A stretch of 64,000 bases of DNA from Hydrogenophaga sp. (GCF_030373245.1 NZ_JAUCZF010000004.1:357385-421384); one strand, 5' to 3'; shown: positions 47,340 through 57,245, numbered from the stretch's first letter. Numbers and translations: made by a program. The notes: generated by a model from the sequence alone, not told the origin.

Positions 47340-48065
47340 TCAGCCGCCCACCAGCTGCTGCCCCAGCAAGGCCAGACCAAAGCCGCATACCGCGCCCAGG
47401 GGCGGAAACCAGTGGTTTCGCATGCGTGACATGGGCGCGATGTCCTGAAAGATCAGGTACAAAATGGCGCCCGCCGCGGCGATCATGATCGCGCCCAGCA
47501 GCTTGGTGTGCGCCGACAGGAAGAACCAGCCGAGTGCCGCCAGCGCCGGCCCGAGCGCAACGAGCATCAGCATCTGCAGCAGCACCGTGCGGGGCTTGTG
47601 TTCTCCGGATGCCACCCGCTCCAGATACGCGTTGAAACCCTCGGGCAGGTTCTGCAGGCCAATGAGAACGGCGAGCAGCGGTGCCGAGACCGCCCCTGCG
47701 GCGAACATGCCGCCCAGCGCCAGCGACTCAGGCACGTAGTCAAGCAAGGTGGCGGCCAGCTGGGGAGATTCGCGACGGCTGGCACCCAGGTGGCGCTCCA
47801 GTGCAAAGCAAGCGGCACCGCCCGCCACAAAAAGCGCGGCCACCGCCAGCGGCTCCTGCACCCGCTGCATGCCCTCGGGCAGCAGCACCAGCGAGACCGC
47901 GGCGATCAGGATGCCGCCGCCCAGGGCCACCACGAAGTGGCGCACCTCCGCGTCGAGCCACTTTTTTCGCCGCTTGGCCAGCAGCGCCAGCAGGCCCCCG
48001 AGCGGGATGCAGGCAGCCGCCGCAGCGGTCGCCAGCAGGGCTTGGCTCAACGGGCTCATGGCCAC
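47340..48065 (-). CDS. ZIP-family divalent metal transporter
   Basis: An inner-membrane protein of 239-241 aa with about eight TM segments. The two ZIP signature helices are visible: DYVPESLALGGMFAAG and GLQNLPEGFNAYLERV, the latter with the conserved Asn-Leu-Pro-Glu-Gly metal site. FQDIAPMSR follows. Probable substrates are zinc or iron. The frame begins with GTG at 48065; the ATG two codons later (48059) is an equal candidate. It starts eight bases after the lytic transglycosylase stop on the same strand and may be co-transcribed. Confidence 0.88.
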   Translation of the reverse strand: MAMSPLSQALLATAAAAACIPLGGLLALLAKRRKKWLDAEVRHFVVALGGGILIAAVSLVLLPEGMQRVQEPLAVAALFVAGGAACFALERHLGASRRESPQLAATLLDYVPESLALGGMFAAGAVSAPLLAVLIGLQNLPEGFNAYLERVASGEHKPRTVLLQMLMLVALGPALAALGWFFLSAHTKLLGAIMIAAAGAILYLIFQDIAPMSRMRNHWFPPLGAVCGFGLALLGQQLVGG

Positions 48066-48072
48066 GCTTGGG

Positions 48073-49284
48073 TCAGCCGCCGCTGCGCAGCGACTTCAGC
48101 AGCTTCAGTCCCCCGCGGCCATTGACCTCCTGTCCCAGCTTTAGTTGCTCGACGCGGATCGCTGCACGGCTGCGCTCGCCCAACATGCCGTCGACCTCGC
48201 CGATGTCGTGGCCGCGCAGGATCAACAGGCCCTGCAGCTCGCGGCGTTCGGCGCGCGAGATGCCCGGGTCGTCGGTCGGCCACGGCGTGACAAACGGGCC
48301 GCTGCCGCGCAGGCGGTCGCTCAGGTGGGCAATGGCCAGTCCGTAGCTCTCGGCCGCGTTGTAGCTGTAGAGCGCGTCAAAATTGCGAAACACCAGGAAG
48401 GCTGGTCCTGCGGCACCCGCGGGCGTGAGCAGACCCGCGGAGCCTGCGTCGGCCGGCAGCGCCGAGCCGTCCACCTGCCTGACCCCTCGCGCGTTCCACT
48501 CGCTGATGTCGCGTTTGCTGCGCCGGCCCTCGCCGCTGGTGTTGAACCCGGCGGGCAACTTCACCTCCACGCCCCAGGGCTGTGCGGTGCGCCAGCCCGC
48601 CTTGGCCAGGAAGTTGGCGGTGGAGGCCAGGGCGTCGCTGGCGTTGTCCATCAGGTCGGCGCGGCCATCGCCGTCGAAGTCCACCGCAAGGCGCTCGAAG
48701 GTGCTGGGCATGAACTGGGTATGGCCAAACGCGCCGGCCCAGGAGCCGACAAGCCGCTCGGGCGCGATGTCGCCCTTTTGAAGGATGCGCATGGCCGCGA
48801 ACAGCTCACCACGGAAATAGCTCTGGCGTCGCCCGAAACACGACAGCGTGCCCAGCGCCTGCATCAGCGGGTAGCGGCCAAAGGTCTGGCCAAAGTTGCT
48901 CTCCACGCCCCAGACCGCGACCACGGTGGCAGGGTCCACACCAAAGCGTTGCTCCACGCGTTTGAGCGTGTCGGCGTGTTTCGCCAGCAGGGCTCGACCT
49001 TCCTGCACCCGTTCCTCGTCCACCAGGCCGGCGAGGTAGTCCCAGATGGCGGTACGGAACTCGGGCTGGAAATTGAGCTTCTCGATCACGCTCATGTCGG
49101 GAGTCAGACCCTGTGTCAGGCGATCGTAGGTCGGCGAGGACACACCCGCACTGCGCGCGGAACCCTTCAGCCCTGCCAGGCATTGGGTGAATTCGGGCGA
49201 TTCGGGCGATTCGGTCGCTGAGGCCTGCGCAAAGGCCGGCAGACAGGCCAGGGCGGCGGTCAGGAAGAGGGTGCGTGTGGACAT
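48073..49284 (-). CDS. Lytic murein transglycosylase, MltB type
   Basis: Cleaves peptidoglycan glycan strands with formation of anhydromuramic acid. A 403-aa exported protein with a signal peptide (residues 1-21, ending AFAQA). The SLT-type domain has catalytic Glu128 in VWGVESNFGQTFG, then GELFAAMRIL, GSWAGAFGHTQFMPSTF and NFLAKAGWRTAQPWG in MltB order. The C-terminus has a peptidoglycan-binding domain (LRGHDIGEVDGMLGERSR). No lipobox is present, so it is a soluble periplasmic form. The ATG at 49284 replaces a longer frame that is not coding 5'. Confidence 0.92.
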   Translation of the reverse strand: MSTRTLFLTAALACLPAFAQASATESPESPEFTQCLAGLKGSARSAGVSSPTYDRLTQGLTPDMSVIEKLNFQPEFRTAIWDYLAGLVDEERVQEGRALLAKHADTLKRVEQRFGVDPATVVAVWGVESNFGQTFGRYPLMQALGTLSCFGRRQSYFRGELFAAMRILQKGDIAPERLVGSWAGAFGHTQFMPSTFERLAVDFDGDGRADLMDNASDALASTANFLAKAGWRTAQPWGVEVKLPAGFNTSGEGRRSKRDISEWNARGVRQVDGSALPADAGSAGLLTPAGAAGPAFLVFRNFDALYSYNAAESYGLAIAHLSDRLRGSGPFVTPWPTDDPGISRAERRELQGLLILRGHDIGEVDGMLGERSRAAIRVEQLKLGQEVNGRGGLKLLKSLRSGG

Positions 49285-49432
49285 GGCAGCAAAAGAAAAA
49301 ATGATCAAGATCGAGAAGCGCCGAGACTCATGCCGGAGCGCGTGACCGAACCCGGCACACGCCACGGAACTGGCTTTGCCAGGCCGTAGGCGTGGTCCCC
49401 CTTGGGGGGAAGACGCGAAGCGGCGCAGGGGG

Positions 49433-50806
49433 TCAAACAGTCCACATGCTGCCGTGCTCCGGCACCAGCGCCTGCCAGCGCAGCTCATGCTCGATGCGGT
49501 AGCGCAGGCGGTCCGAGGCCTCCGGGTCACCGTGCGTCACGAACACGCGGCGCGGCGCAGATGGCAGCGCTTGCAGCCACGCCATGAGCTGGTTGCTGTC
49601 GGCGTGGGCCGATGCCGAGGTCAGTTGCACCACTTCCGCGCGCACGGGAATGTCCTGACCGTGCATGCGCAGCTGGGTGCCGCCGCTCGCCAGCGTGGCG
49701 CCGCGGGTGCCCGGTGCCTGGTAACCAGTGAGCAGCACCATGTTGCGGTGGTCGGGCAGGTACTTGGCCAGATGGTGCAGCACGCGCCCACCGGTGGCCA
49801 TACCGCTGGCCGAGATGATGACCTTGGGGCCGTGCTGCATCGCGATCGCCTTGGACTCGTCGGCCGTGCGCGTCATCTTCGCCACCGATTCCATGGCCTG
49901 GCATTGGGCGGCGTCCAGTCGGTGCTCGCCGATGTGGCGGCTGAACAGGCCGGTGCTGTGGATGGCCATCGGACTGTCGAGGTAAATCGGCAGGTCGCGC
50001 GGCAGCTCGTGGCGGGCCTTGAGCTCGGCGATGGCGTGAAGCAGGGCCTGAGCCCGGCCAACGGCAAAAGCCGGCACCACCGCGGTGCCGCCGCGCGCAG
50101 CGCATCGCTTCAGCGAGGGGCCGAGCTCGGCCAGCACGTCTTCGACCGGGTGTTCGCGGTCGCCATAGGTGGATTCACACACGACCGCATCGGCCGCCGG
50201 GGCTCGTTCCGGTGGCAGCATCAGGGCGTCGTCGGGCCGGCCCAGGTCGCCCGAGAACACGATGCGCCGCCCACCCACCTCCAGCAGCAAGCTGGCCGCA
50301 CCGAGGATGTGGCCGGCGCCAAAAAAGTGGGCGGTCCAGCCCTTGATGGGCTCAAACGCCTTCCCCATGGGCACGGTGCGGATCAGCTTCAGGCTCTGGC
50401 GCGCGTCGTCCTCTGTGTAGAGCGGCAGCGCTGGCGCGTGTTTGGAAAAGCCGTGCCGGTTGGCGAAGTCGGCATCGGCCTCCTGGATGTGGCCGCTGTC
50501 GGGCAACAGGATCTGCGCCAGATCGCGGGTGGCCGGCGTGGACCACACCTTGCCCCGGAAGCCCTCCTTGGCCAACAGGGGCAGGTAGCCGCTGTGGTCG
50601 AGGTGCGCGTGCGTCAGGAGCACGGCGTGAATGTGGTTCGGCATCACCGGCAAAGGGTCGCGGTTGCGCAGGCGCAACTGCTTGTAGCCCTGGAACAGCC
50701 CGCAATCGACCAGCAGGCTCTGGCCGTCGTGTTCGACCAGGTACTTGGAGCCGGTGACGGTGCCCGCAGCACCGAGGAAGCGTAGGGTGACGGTCATGAC
50801 AACCAT
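49433..50806 (-). CDS. Beta-CASP metallo-beta-lactamase-fold (CPSF/RNase-like) protein
   Basis: A 457-aa cytoplasmic protein. The metallo-beta-lactamase domain shows LLVDCGLFQG, the zinc motif LLTHAHLDHSGYLPLL, HILGAASLLLEV and IVFSGDLGR. The beta-CASP domain follows with VCESTYGDREH, PVAFAVGRAQAL-like PAFAVGRAQALL, and the RNA-nuclease C-terminal metal motif VFVTHGDPEAS. This is the bacterial group related to CPSF73 / YSH1 exonucleases. The frame starts at 50806 with an alternative ATG at 50797. It is probably an RNA-processing nuclease; the natural substrate is unknown. Confidence 0.9.
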   Translation of the reverse strand: MVVMTVTLRFLGAAGTVTGSKYLVEHDGQSLLVDCGLFQGYKQLRLRNRDPLPVMPNHIHAVLLTHAHLDHSGYLPLLAKEGFRGKVWSTPATRDLAQILLPDSGHIQEADADFANRHGFSKHAPALPLYTEDDARQSLKLIRTVPMGKAFEPIKGWTAHFFGAGHILGAASLLLEVGGRRIVFSGDLGRPDDALMLPPERAPAADAVVCESTYGDREHPVEDVLAELGPSLKRCAARGGTAVVPAFAVGRAQALLHAIAELKARHELPRDLPIYLDSPMAIHSTGLFSRHIGEHRLDAAQCQAMESVAKMTRTADESKAIAMQHGPKVIISASGMATGGRVLHHLAKYLPDHRNMVLLTGYQAPGTRGATLASGGTQLRMHGQDIPVRAEVVQLTSASAHADSNQLMAWLQALPSAPRRVFVTHGDPEASDRLRYRIEHELRWQALVPEHGSMWTV

Positions 50807-50842
50807 CTTACCCGTGCCGATATTGCAGCCCGGGCACCCGGC

Positions 50843-51562
50843 TCACGTTGCCGCCGAACCTGGGTCTTCCAGGCGGTAGCCCAGGCCACGCAGGGTGTGA
50901 ATCAGGGGCGCGGAATGACCGTCGTCGATCTTGCTGCGCAGGCGGCGGATGTAGACATCGACCACATTGGTCAGGGGATCTTCGCTTGTGCCCCAGACGT
51001 TGGCCAAGATGCGCTCGCGGCTGAACAGGCGCCCGGGAGCCGACATCAGCAGTTCCAGCAACGCCAGCTCGCGCGCGGTGAGCGTGAGGTCACGACCGGC
51101 CCGGGTGACTCGCATGGTTTCGCGGTCGAGCGTCAGGTCGGCCACGCACAGGCGCGTGGGTGTGGCCTGGTGTTGCGCGCGGCCGCGCCGGGCCAGCGCT
51201 TCGATGCGGGCCAGCAGTTCTTCAAACTCGAAGGGCTTGCACAGGTAGTCGTCGGCGCCCAGCCGCAGGCCAGCCACGCGATCCTCCAGCGTGGCCATGG
51301 CGGTGAGCATCAGGATGGGCAGCGACACCTGGGCCGCGCGCAGCGTCTGGCAGACCTCCAGACCGCTCATGCTGGGCAGCATCACGTCGAGCAATATCAC
51401 GGTGGTGTCGCCACCGGTGCGCGCGCCACGCGCCGCCTCTTGCGCCATCGCCAGTCCCTCGGGGCCGGTGCGCGCCACCTGCAAGCGGTGCCCTTCGGCG
51501 CGCAGGCCACGCTGCAGAAAGTCGGCAATGCGCGCGTCGTCTTCCACCACCAGGATGTTCAT
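50843..51562 (-). CDS. OmpR-family response regulator
   Basis: A 239-aa regulator. The receiver has the acidic pair EDD, phospho-acceptor Asp59 (LLDVMLPSMSG), MLTAMAT and the Lys in DYLCKPFEFEEL. The winged-helix domain (about 140-232) includes LTARELALLELLMSAPG, VVDVYIRRLRSKID and the wing TLRGLGYRL. The ATG at 51562 was chosen because MNILVVEDD is the expected family start. It overlaps the partner kinase start by four bases and is the promoter-proximal gene's partner; its gene lies downstream of none but the kinase. Similar to CusR/QseB/TctD-type regulators. Confidence 0.93.
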   Translation of the reverse strand: MNILVVEDDARIADFLQRGLRAEGHRLQVARTGPEGLAMAQEAARGARTGGDTTVILLDVMLPSMSGLEVCQTLRAAQVSLPILMLTAMATLEDRVAGLRLGADDYLCKPFEFEELLARIEALARRGRAQHQATPTRLCVADLTLDRETMRVTRAGRDLTLTARELALLELLMSAPGRLFSRERILANVWGTSEDPLTNVVDVYIRRLRSKIDDGHSAPLIHTLRGLGYRLEDPGSAAT

Positions 51563-53169
51563 GCGGTTTCGGTTTCCAGGTGGGTGATGATGGGCAGCCA
51601 CAGGGTGGCGGTGGTGCCGCGCTCGGGGTGGCTCACCAGGCGGATCTCGCCGCCGTGTGCGCGCGCCAGTGAGGCACCGATGGCCAGGCCCAGCCCGCTG
51701 CCGTCGGCCCGGTGGCGGCGCGCCTGTTCGCCACGGAAGCTGCGCTCAAAGACGCGCGGAAGCTCGTGGTCGGCGATGGAAATGCCGGTGTTGTGCACCT
51801 CAAATCCGCAGCGCGGGTGGGGCTCGTCGGTTCGAAGCACCTGCACGTTGACCGTGCCGCCTGGCTCCGAATAGCGGATCGCGTTGTCGAGCAACAGGGT
51901 CAGCAACTGGCGCAGGCGTTGCGGATCAGCCAGCAGGGTCAGCGCGCCCGCGGGCGGCGGACTGGCTTGCACGCTCACCTGCCGCTCGCGGCCCAAAGCC
52001 TGCGCCTGAGCGATGGCTTCTTCCAGCGGTTGCGCGAAATCGATGTCGCGGCGCTGCAGGGCGAGCGCATCGATGTCGCTGCGGGCCATGGTGAGCAGGT
52101 CGTCGATCACCAGGCCGAGCTGGCTCGAGGCTTCCACGATGCGGCTCAGCGCTGCCTGGTACTCGGCGGGCGGCTTGGCCTGTCCGCGCAGCGTGATTTC
52201 GGCCTCGCCGCGGATCGCGGTGGTGGGGGTGCGCAGCTCGTGGCTGATATCGGCAAACAGCTGGCGCCGGCGCGCGTCCAGATCGCGCAACGTTTGCAAC
52301 GCGCCTTCCAGCTCGGCGGTGCGTGTCTGCACCTGCTCTTCGAGGCGCGTGCGGGTCTGTTGCTCGGCCGCGCGGTGTTCCGCGAGTTCGGCGGCCATGG
52401 CGTTGACGCTGCGCGCCACCGCCGAAAACTCGTCTTTTCCCTGATCGGGAATGCGGTGCGCCAGGTTGCCCTGCTGCAGCGCCAGCGCACCCTCGCTCAG
52501 CCGCTCCAGCGGCTGGCGAAGCGCGCGGGTGAGGTAGGCGGCGAGCAGCAGCGCACTCAGTGCCAGCGAAGTCGCGGCCGCCATCCACAGCGCACGCATC
52601 CAGGCCAGGGTGCGATCGGCGGCGCTGCGCTCGCGCTGCACCGCTGCCGCCTCGCGGGCGCTGCTCTGGGCCAGCATCTCGCGCAGGTCGCGGCCGTCGC
52701 TCACGTCGAAGCGTTCGTTGAGCGCGTCCCAGGTGATGCGGGAGTCGCTGCCCGGGTCCAGCGGCTGCACCTGCTCGATCTCTCGCGCCAGGGCATCGAC
52801 GCTGCGCGTGAGCACCGCGAGCGCGTCTTGCCGCTGCAGGTGTTCGGTGCGCGTGGCAGGCGCGGGATCAAGGGACAGGGCACGCGTGGAGAGGTCCTGC
52901 AGGTGCGAGAGCGTTTGGCGCATGGACTGCAGCAGCCGGTCGCGCTCGGCCGGGTCGGCCCCGGCGTTGAGCTGGCGTTGCGAAACCCAGGTGCGCAGAC
53001 GCTGCTTGGTCACCGAAAGCTCAACGAAGCCGTGCTGGATGTCGCCCACCACACGACCGCGCTCGAGGTGCTGGGCCGCCACGTTGAGTGCCCACAGTGC
53101 CATCAGCCCTTCGAGCACGGCGGCCAGGGCGAGCAGGGCGAGGGCAACGGTGAGGCGTTTGCGCAGCAT
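51559..53169 (-). CDS. Membrane sensor histidine kinase, OmpR-system partner
   Basis: A 536-aa inner-membrane kinase. TM segments lie at about 8-30 and 190-213, enclosing a helical four-helix-bundle-like periplasmic domain. HAMP follows (about 213-265), then HisKA with His310 in FADISHELRTPTTAI and the HATPase domain (LLDNAIRYSEPGG, SIADHELPRVFERSFRG, DGSGLGLAIGASLA). Its 3' end overlaps the regulator's ATG by four bases, so the kinase is translated first. It is divergent from the small exported gene at 53355, a possible target. Confidence 0.92.
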   Translation of the reverse strand: MLRKRLTVALALLALAAVLEGLMALWALNVAAQHLERGRVVGDIQHGFVELSVTKQRLRTWVSQRQLNAGADPAERDRLLQSMRQTLSHLQDLSTRALSLDPAPATRTEHLQRQDALAVLTRSVDALAREIEQVQPLDPGSDSRITWDALNERFDVSDGRDLREMLAQSSAREAAAVQRERSAADRTLAWMRALWMAAATSLALSALLLAAYLTRALRQPLERLSEGALALQQGNLAHRIPDQGKDEFSAVARSVNAMAAELAEHRAAEQQTRTRLEEQVQTRTAELEGALQTLRDLDARRRQLFADISHELRTPTTAIRGEAEITLRGQAKPPAEYQAALSRIVEASSQLGLVIDDLLTMARSDIDALALQRRDIDFAQPLEEAIAQAQALGRERQVSVQASPPPAGALTLLADPQRLRQLLTLLLDNAIRYSEPGGTVNVQVLRTDEPHPRCGFEVHNTGISIADHELPRVFERSFRGEQARRHRADGSGLGLAIGASLARAHGGEIRLVSHPERGTTATLWLPIITHLETETA

Positions 53170-53354
53170 GTGGCCATTGTGGTGCAGGCCAGCGGCGTTT
53201 TGCGGCCGTCATCTGGCGTTCATGTTCGGTTCAGTGCCGGTTCATCACCGATTCAACTGAGGTTCAAACCGGCCGCGTTCAATGGCGGTGTGGACAAGCG
53301 AACCGCTGGCCATGTTTGAAACCCTTGAGTCATCTCTCCCACAAAGGAAAAACC

Positions 53355-53915
53355 ATGAAGAACCCGACCCGCATCGCCGCCGCCCTGTTCGCTGTTGCCC
53401 TGAGCCCGATGGCCTTGGCCAGCGCTCCGGTGGTCAATCAGGCCCTTTCCGAAGCCGAGGTGCTCGCTGGCCAGAAAGCCTGGTGCAAAGCATTGGTTGA
53501 CATCAGCGCAACGCACAAGCGCGAGGGTCAGGCTGCCGCCAAAGCCCTGGCCGAGAAAGTGATCGACGCCGCCTACGGTTACCAGATGGGCGCGGTGCTG
53601 TTCAAGCCCACGCTGACCGTGGTGCCGCAAACCTTCCGCCCCACCCGCGAAGGCGCTTTGGCCTACTTTGTCGGTGGCAACGCCGCCTTCCCCAAGGACA
53701 CCGGATTTGCGCTCAAAGGCTGGACGAAGTGCGAAGTGGCCAACTCCGCCGTGTTCATCGCCGGCGACTCTGCCACCACCATGGGCAACGTGATGTTCAC
53801 CGGTCCTGACGGCAAGGTGACCAGCGTCGACAAGACCTGGGGCTTCGTGAAGGACGACAAGGGCGCGCTGCGCATCGTGGTGCACCACTCCTCGTTGCCC
53901 TTCAGCGGCTCCTGA
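53355..53915 (+). CDS. Exported SnoaL/NTF2-like domain protein
   Basis: A 186-aa protein with a signal peptide (residues 1-22, ending ALAS). The mature part looks like the NTF2-like calcium/calmodulin kinase-association type, with the diagnostic C-terminal strand DKGALRIVVHHSSLPF and the central VMFTGPDGKVTSVDKTWGF. Such exported proteins occur widely in proteobacteria, function unknown. A ribosome binding site (aaagga) precedes the ATG. It is divergent from the histidine kinase, across a 185-base gap, and convergent with the FtsX permease. Confidence 0.8.
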   Translation: MKNPTRIAAALFAVALSPMALASAPVVNQALSEAEVLAGQKAWCKALVDISATHKREGQAAAKALAEKVIDAAYGYQMGAVLFKPTLTVVPQTFRPTREGALAYFVGGNAAFPKDTGFALKGWTKCEVANSAVFIAGDSATTMGNVMFTGPDGKVTSVDKTWGFVKDDKGALRIVVHHSSLPFSGS

Positions 53916-53955
53916 GCACTTCCTTGATGCCTGACAGTGGTCAGGCCGTGCACTC

Positions 53956-56460
53956 TCAACCCCCACTGCGCAACAGCAGTGCGGGGTTGAGCCGCATCTG
54001 GCGCAGCAGATAGCGCGCGCCCAGGCCGAGGCTCAGCGCGCTCACACCCGCAGCGGTAAGCAGCCCGGTCCAGTACAGGCCCGCCGGGCTCATGTCCAGC
54101 CGCCACAGCAACAGCGCTGTGGCCAGCGCGCTGCCGGCCAGCAAGGCAAAACCGCCCGTCACCGTAGCCAGCAACACGTATTCCCACACCAGCACGCGGC
54201 GCAGCAGCGAATGGCGTGCGCCCAGGGCATGCATCACCGTGGCGTCGTAGAGCTGGCGGGTGCGGCTGGCGGCCACCACGCTGGCCAGCACCAGCAGGCT
54301 CGCGGCCAGGCACACACCGGCCACCACCGCCAGCCCGCCGCTGGCCCGGCCCATGAGGGCGCGGGTCTCGCGCAGCATCGACTCGGTGCGCGCGGTGGCG
54401 ATGTTGGGCGCGGCGGCGGCCAGCCGGTCTTGCGCGTCCAGCGTGCCGCCGGGCGGCATCCAGGCCGCGCCCACGTGGCGGGTGATGAAGGGGTCGAGCA
54501 CGCCGTCGCTGAAGATGGCTTCCAGCCACAGGCGTGACTGCATGCGCCGCTGGCTGTAGATGGCGCTCAGCGTGGCTTCCACCGGAGTGCCCATGATCTC
54601 GAAGCGCAGCCGGTCGCCCACCTGCAGGCCGAGCTGATCGGCCTCGCGGTCTTCCATCGCCACCAGCGGCGCGCCCGCATGGTTCAGCGGCCACCAGGCG
54701 CCGCGGTCAATCACCACGTCGTCGAAGTTTCCGCTGCGGTTGCTGAGCTTGTGTTCGTCGCGCGATTCGCGGGCGCGCTCGCCGTCGTCGCTCTCCATCA
54801 GCGCCGCGCCGTTCACCGCCACCAGCCGCCCCAGCACCAGCGGCGCGATCTTCACCGCCTGCAGGCCGGGCGACGCCTGGAGCGTCTCGCGCAGCAAGTC
54901 GATTTGCTCGGTCTGCACGTCGTAGAACACCAGGGCTGGTGCCTGATCGGGGACGGTGTCGTTCACCGTGCGCAGCAGCGTCATCACCACCAGCGTGCAG
55001 GCCACCAGGAGGGTGAGCGCCGACCCCAGCGAGAGCAACGCGGTGCGCAGCGGCGAATGCGGCTGCTGCAGACCGGCCAGCGCCAGTTGCAGCGGCAAGG
55101 GCAGGGCGGCGTGGTGCTGTAGGCGCGCGGCCAGGCGGCGCAGGCCGCGCGTGGCGAGGTCGAGCACGCCCAGCAAGGCGGCGGTGGTGAGCACAAAGGC
55201 CAGGCCAAAGCGCGGGTCGGGCAGCACCGCCACCAGCAGCGCCAGCGTGGCGGTGGCCACCGCAGCGGTGAACCACAGCGCGCGGCGCGGCGTGCGCAGC
55301 GCTTGCCCCTCCACACCCCGGAACAGCGCGGCCGGGCTGACCGACAAGGCCCGACCCAGCGCCGGGAGCGAAAACGCCAGCGCGGTCAACACGCCAAACA
55401 CCAGCGCCACCAGCGCCGGTGCCCACAGGCTTTTCAGCAGCAGGGTCACCGGCAGCTTGTCGGCCGCCAGTTGCGCACCGGCCAGCGCCAGCCCCAGGCC
55501 TAGCAGCACGCCCACCGCGCTGGCCAGCACCGCCAGCAGCAGGATCTGCAGCAACACGAAAGCGGCCAGCCGCCCGTCGCGCAGGCCCAGCGCCCGCAGC
55601 GTGGCTAGGCTGGTGAGCTTGCCCTGCAGGTAGGCCTGCACGCTGTTGAACACACCCAGCCCACCAATGAACAATGCCGAAAAACCGATCAGCAGCAGGC
55701 CCGAGCCGATCTGGCCCAGCACCTCGGCCATGCGGTCGCTGCGCTCGTCGAAGCTGCGGGTTTCGGCGTCCAGCGTGGGGAAGGTTTTCACGAAGCTGTC
55801 GCGCCAGGCCGAGGCCAGCTCGGGCGTACGCACGCGGTAGCGGTACTCCACCCGGCTGAGCGGCTGCACCAGGCCGGTGGCCATGAGCGCGCCTTCGGCC
55901 ACCAGCACCGGCGCGGCGCCCCAGTCGGCGCGAAGGCTGCGGTCGGGCTGGCGCACGATCAGCGCTCGCACCGTGAGGCTCAGGTCGCCGATGTCGATGC
56001 GGTCGCCGGTTTTCAGGCCCAGGCGCGTGGCGAGCGACGCGTCGATGGCCGCGCCCCATTGGCCGTCGCGGGCTTGCAGCGTGTCGGCCAGCGTGCCCGC
56101 CGGTTGCAGCGCCACGCTGCCGTAGAGTGGGTAAGCGTCGTCGGCGCTGAGCAGTTCGATCAGTTGGGCGCGGCCGGTCTCGGTGCGCAGCATGGTGCGC
56201 AGCTCGATCACGCGCGATACGGTGCCGCGCTGCGCCATCCAGGCCAGCGCGTCGGCTGGAAGCGGCGCCGGTGCCTCGATCTCGACATCGCCGCCAAAGA
56301 TCAGCCGCGCGTCGTCGCGCAGCGCGTCGGCCACCTGGCGGTACAGGCCACCGCCCGCCGCCACCAGCGACACGCCCAGCACCAGGCAGGCCACAAAAAT
56401 CCACAGGCGCCGGCCGCTCGCGCGCAGGTCGCGCCAGGCCAGGTCAAGCAGGAAGGGCAT
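53956..56460 (-). CDS. FtsX-domain ABC permease (YbbP-like)
   Basis: An 834-aa inner-membrane permease with the duplicated FtsX layout: N-terminal TM (LWIFVACLVLGVSLVAAG), first periplasmic domain, FtsX block near 255-420 including LTSLATLRALGLRDGRLA, then a second periplasmic domain and the C-terminal FtsX block ending in YLLRQMRLNPALLLRSGG. It matches the YbbP-type permeases that work with YbbA-type ATPases. The ATG at 56460 overlaps the ATPase stop by 17 bases, so the two are coupled. The substrate is unknown; lipid or lysophospholipid-linked export is often proposed. Confidence 0.9.
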   Translation of the reverse strand: MPFLLDLAWRDLRASGRRLWIFVACLVLGVSLVAAGGGLYRQVADALRDDARLIFGGDVEIEAPAPLPADALAWMAQRGTVSRVIELRTMLRTETGRAQLIELLSADDAYPLYGSVALQPAGTLADTLQARDGQWGAAIDASLATRLGLKTGDRIDIGDLSLTVRALIVRQPDRSLRADWGAAPVLVAEGALMATGLVQPLSRVEYRYRVRTPELASAWRDSFVKTFPTLDAETRSFDERSDRMAEVLGQIGSGLLLIGFSALFIGGLGVFNSVQAYLQGKLTSLATLRALGLRDGRLAAFVLLQILLLAVLASAVGVLLGLGLALAGAQLAADKLPVTLLLKSLWAPALVALVFGVLTALAFSLPALGRALSVSPAALFRGVEGQALRTPRRALWFTAAVATATLALLVAVLPDPRFGLAFVLTTAALLGVLDLATRGLRRLAARLQHHAALPLPLQLALAGLQQPHSPLRTALLSLGSALTLLVACTLVVMTLLRTVNDTVPDQAPALVFYDVQTEQIDLLRETLQASPGLQAVKIAPLVLGRLVAVNGAALMESDDGERARESRDEHKLSNRSGNFDDVVIDRGAWWPLNHAGAPLVAMEDREADQLGLQVGDRLRFEIMGTPVEATLSAIYSQRRMQSRLWLEAIFSDGVLDPFITRHVGAAWMPPGGTLDAQDRLAAAAPNIATARTESMLRETRALMGRASGGLAVVAGVCLAASLLVLASVVAASRTRQLYDATVMHALGARHSLLRRVLVWEYVLLATVTGGFALLAGSALATALLLWRLDMSPAGLYWTGLLTAAGVSALSLGLGARYLLRQMRLNPALLLRSGG

Positions 56461-57190
56461 CGCTGGCCTCCGTGGGTTGCCTTGCAGGCGTCTCGTGCAA
56501 TTGCCCGTCGTGCAGGCGCAGCACGCGGTCGCAGCGCGCGGCAAAGTCCAGGTCGTGCGTCACCAGCACCAGGGTGGTGCCCAGTTCGCGGTTAAGGCTG
56601 AACAGCAGCTCGCGCACCGACTCGGCGGTCTGGTCGTCCAGGTTGCCGGTGGGCTCGTCGGCCAGCAGCAGGCGCGGGCGGTGCACCAGCGCGCGCGCAA
56701 TCGCCACCCGCTGCTGTTCGCCACCCGAGAGCTGGCTGGGCAGGTGATCGAGCCGACCCCCCAGACCCACGCGCTCCAGCATGGCGGCGGCCAGCGCGCG
56801 CGCATCGCGCCGCCCGGCCATCTGCAGCGGCAGGGCCGCATTGTCCAACGCGCTCAGGCTGGGCAGCAAATGAAAGCTCTGAAACACGATGCCCACCCGC
56901 TCGCGCCGCAGGTCGGCCAGTCCGTCGCTGCTCAGGCTGCCCAGGTCCACACCGTCCACGCGGATGCTGCCCGCGCCGGGCCGCTCCAGCCCGCTGAGCA
57001 AGAGCAGCAGCGAGGTTTTGCCCGAACCCGACGGCCCGGCAATGGCCACCCGCGTGCCGGCGGTGATGCGCAGGTTCACATCTCGCAGCACCGTGACTTG
57101 CCGCGGGCCGATGGTGTATTGCATGGACAGGCCATCGGCCTCAATCAAGTGTTGGGGTGTGTTGGGCATGGTGGGTGTCAATAGGCTCAT
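56444..57190 (-). CDS. ABC ATP-binding subunit (YbbA-like)
   Basis: An ABC ATPase of about 248 aa, LolD/YbbA group. Walker A GPSGSGKTSLLLLLSGL, Q-loop GIVFQSFHLLPSLSA, signature [15 protein letters not shown], Walker B LLLADEPTGNLD. ATGs at 57190 and 57169 are both possible starts. It precedes and overlaps the FtsX permease. In many genomes a tesA-type esterase is divergent from such a pair, but here the upstream neighbour is a DASS transporter on the same strand. Confidence 0.92.
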   Translation of the reverse strand: MSLLTPTMPNTPQHLIEADGLSMQYTIGPRQVTVLRDVNLRITAGTRVAIAGPSGSGKTSLLLLLSGLERPGAGSIRVDGVDLGSLSSDGLADLRRERVGIVFQSFHLLPSLSALDNAALPLQMAGRRDARALAAAMLERVGLGGRLDHLPSQLSGGEQQRVAIARALVHRPRLLLADEPTGNLDDQTAESVRELLFSLNRELGTTLVLVTHDLDFAARCDRVLRLHDGQLHETPARQPTEASDALPA

Positions 57191-57245
57191 GGGCAGAGCT
57201 TGCCCCAAGCCATCAAGTTCCCGCCGGCAGCGTGCCGCAAGCCCT

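Noticed and set aside
49376..50785. 469-aa plus-strand ORF
   Set aside because: Antisense to the beta-CASP gene, which carries the zinc and nuclease motifs.
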